A stretch of DNA of 14,305 bases from positions 1 to 14,305 of the forward strand of contig JAOPXA010000286.1 of assembly GCA_025965395.1 (NCBI GenBank), written 5' to 3'. The translations under genes were made by a program, and so were the position numbers. A model generated the notes under the pieces. That model had not been told where the DNA came from and did no database searches. It saw only the letters and a list, made by a program, of their open reading frames with translations. The DNA comes from Nocardioidaceae bacterium. Its GTDB lineage: Bacteria > Actinomycetota > Actinomycetes > Propionibacteriales > Nocardioidaceae. Shown piece by piece: positions 13,894 through 14,305 of the stretch. Position 1 is the stretch's first letter. Each line of letters opens with the position of its first letter.

Positions 13894-14305
13894 ATGGACA
13901 TCTTCGGCCCTCGCTACCGCAACGCCCTCGTGTCAAAGTCGCGCAGGCACGCAGCGTCCATCGTGGCGGCTGGAGTCGCGGTCATCGGTGTGGTGGCAGC
14001 CCTCGCGGCGCAGAACAGCGCAGCCGCCGTTGCCTCGCCGAAGGACGACAGCCCCGCCTCACCGTCGACCCGTGAGGCTCCCGCCGTCGTGCCCGAACGT
14101 CCATCGACCGTGCTCGCTGACAAGTCCCTGCGCAACAAGCCTTCGGCCAAGCCCAAGCCGGTGCACAAGGTCGCGCCCCGCACGATCGCGACGCCGCGAA
14201 TGGCTCCTCACAAGCCAAGCACCGTCAAACCCAAACCCAAACCGAAGCCATCGCCGCCCAAGCCTGCCCCCAAGGGGCCCAAGCACGGCGGTAGCAACGC
14301 CTCCT
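13894..14305 (+). CDS. Exported or membrane-anchored protein with Lys/Pro-rich region (truncated at right edge)
   Basis: A frame of 137 codons runs from ATG at 13894 to the right edge without a stop. The N-terminus is basic (RYRNALVSKSRRH), followed by a hydrophobic Ala/Val-rich helix at about residues 21-41 that can act as signal peptide or membrane anchor. The rest is disordered and strongly basic, rich in Ala, Ser, Pro and Lys, with a KPKPKPKP run near residue 117. This architecture is common in actinobacterial cell-wall proteins whose catalytic domain (peptidoglycan hydrolase, resuscitation-promoting type or LysM) comes after such a linker, but no such domain is visible here. GGAGG lies only 1 base before the ATG, so the exact start is uncertain. 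Confidence 0.65.
   Translation, partial: MDIFGPRYRNALVSKSRRHAASIVAAGVAVIGVVAALAAQNSAAAVASPKDDSPASPSTREAPAVVPERPSTVLADKSLRNKPSAKPKPVHKVAPRTIATPRMAPHKPSTVKPKPKPKPSPPKPAPKGPKHGGSNAS

Overview
The window is high-GC, densely packed bacterial DNA with many GTG starts, short intergenic gaps and several start/stop overlaps. It looks like a chromosomal segment of an actinomycete. The clearest marker is a mycothiol-type formaldehyde dehydrogenase (mscR). A leading B-box-type zinc-finger rhomboid next to a cyclophilin, SURF1 next to DUF3817, and an F420-type luciferase-like oxidoreductase all agree. A Nocardioidaceae-like organism (Nocardioides/Aeromicrobium) is my best guess, but genus is inference. 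The first 14 bases match the 3' end of the Illumina Read-1 adapter, so the left edge is probably an untrimmed contig end and the first gene is artificially cut.

Layout. 15-890 (-): cyclophilin ppiA followed 3 bp later by a truncated rhomboid protease. 1000-1212 (+): a small membrane-anchored protein. 1262-3617 (-): a tight run of glyA (serine hydroxymethyltransferase), a SURF1-family cytochrome oxidase assembly protein and a DUF3817 membrane protein. 3686-4456 (+): an UlaG/NAPE-PLD-like metallo-beta-lactamase-fold hydrolase, divergent from glyA. 4471-6179 (-): mscR and a glyoxalase II-like hydrolase overlapping by 4 bp, a likely mycothiol-dependent formaldehyde detoxification pair. 6272-7132 (+): a Tat-exported lipoprotein with an alpha/beta hydrolase fold.

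7169-13750 is all on the minus strand. In transcription order it holds an F420-type luciferase-like oxidoreductase with a hotdog thioesterase, then a very large MalT/LAL-type LuxR regulator, then a 46-residue zinc-ribbon protein whose stop overlaps (ATGA) the start of an adenine/adenosine deaminase, then a DHA2-type MFS exporter. The 31-bp gap between the deaminase and the exporter is almost entirely two interleaved inverted repeats. From 13894 to the right edge runs the start of an exported or anchored protein with a Lys-Pro-rich stretch, cut by the window end.

No RNA genes, CRISPR arrays, insertion sequences or phage genes were seen. Most genes are housekeeping or common accessory functions. 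The observations most worth following are the unlabelled zinc-ribbon protein coupled to the deaminase, the structured leader of the exporter, a possible leader peptide before the hydrolase at 3686, a perfect 11-bp tandem repeat at 13829-13850, and the adapter remnant.
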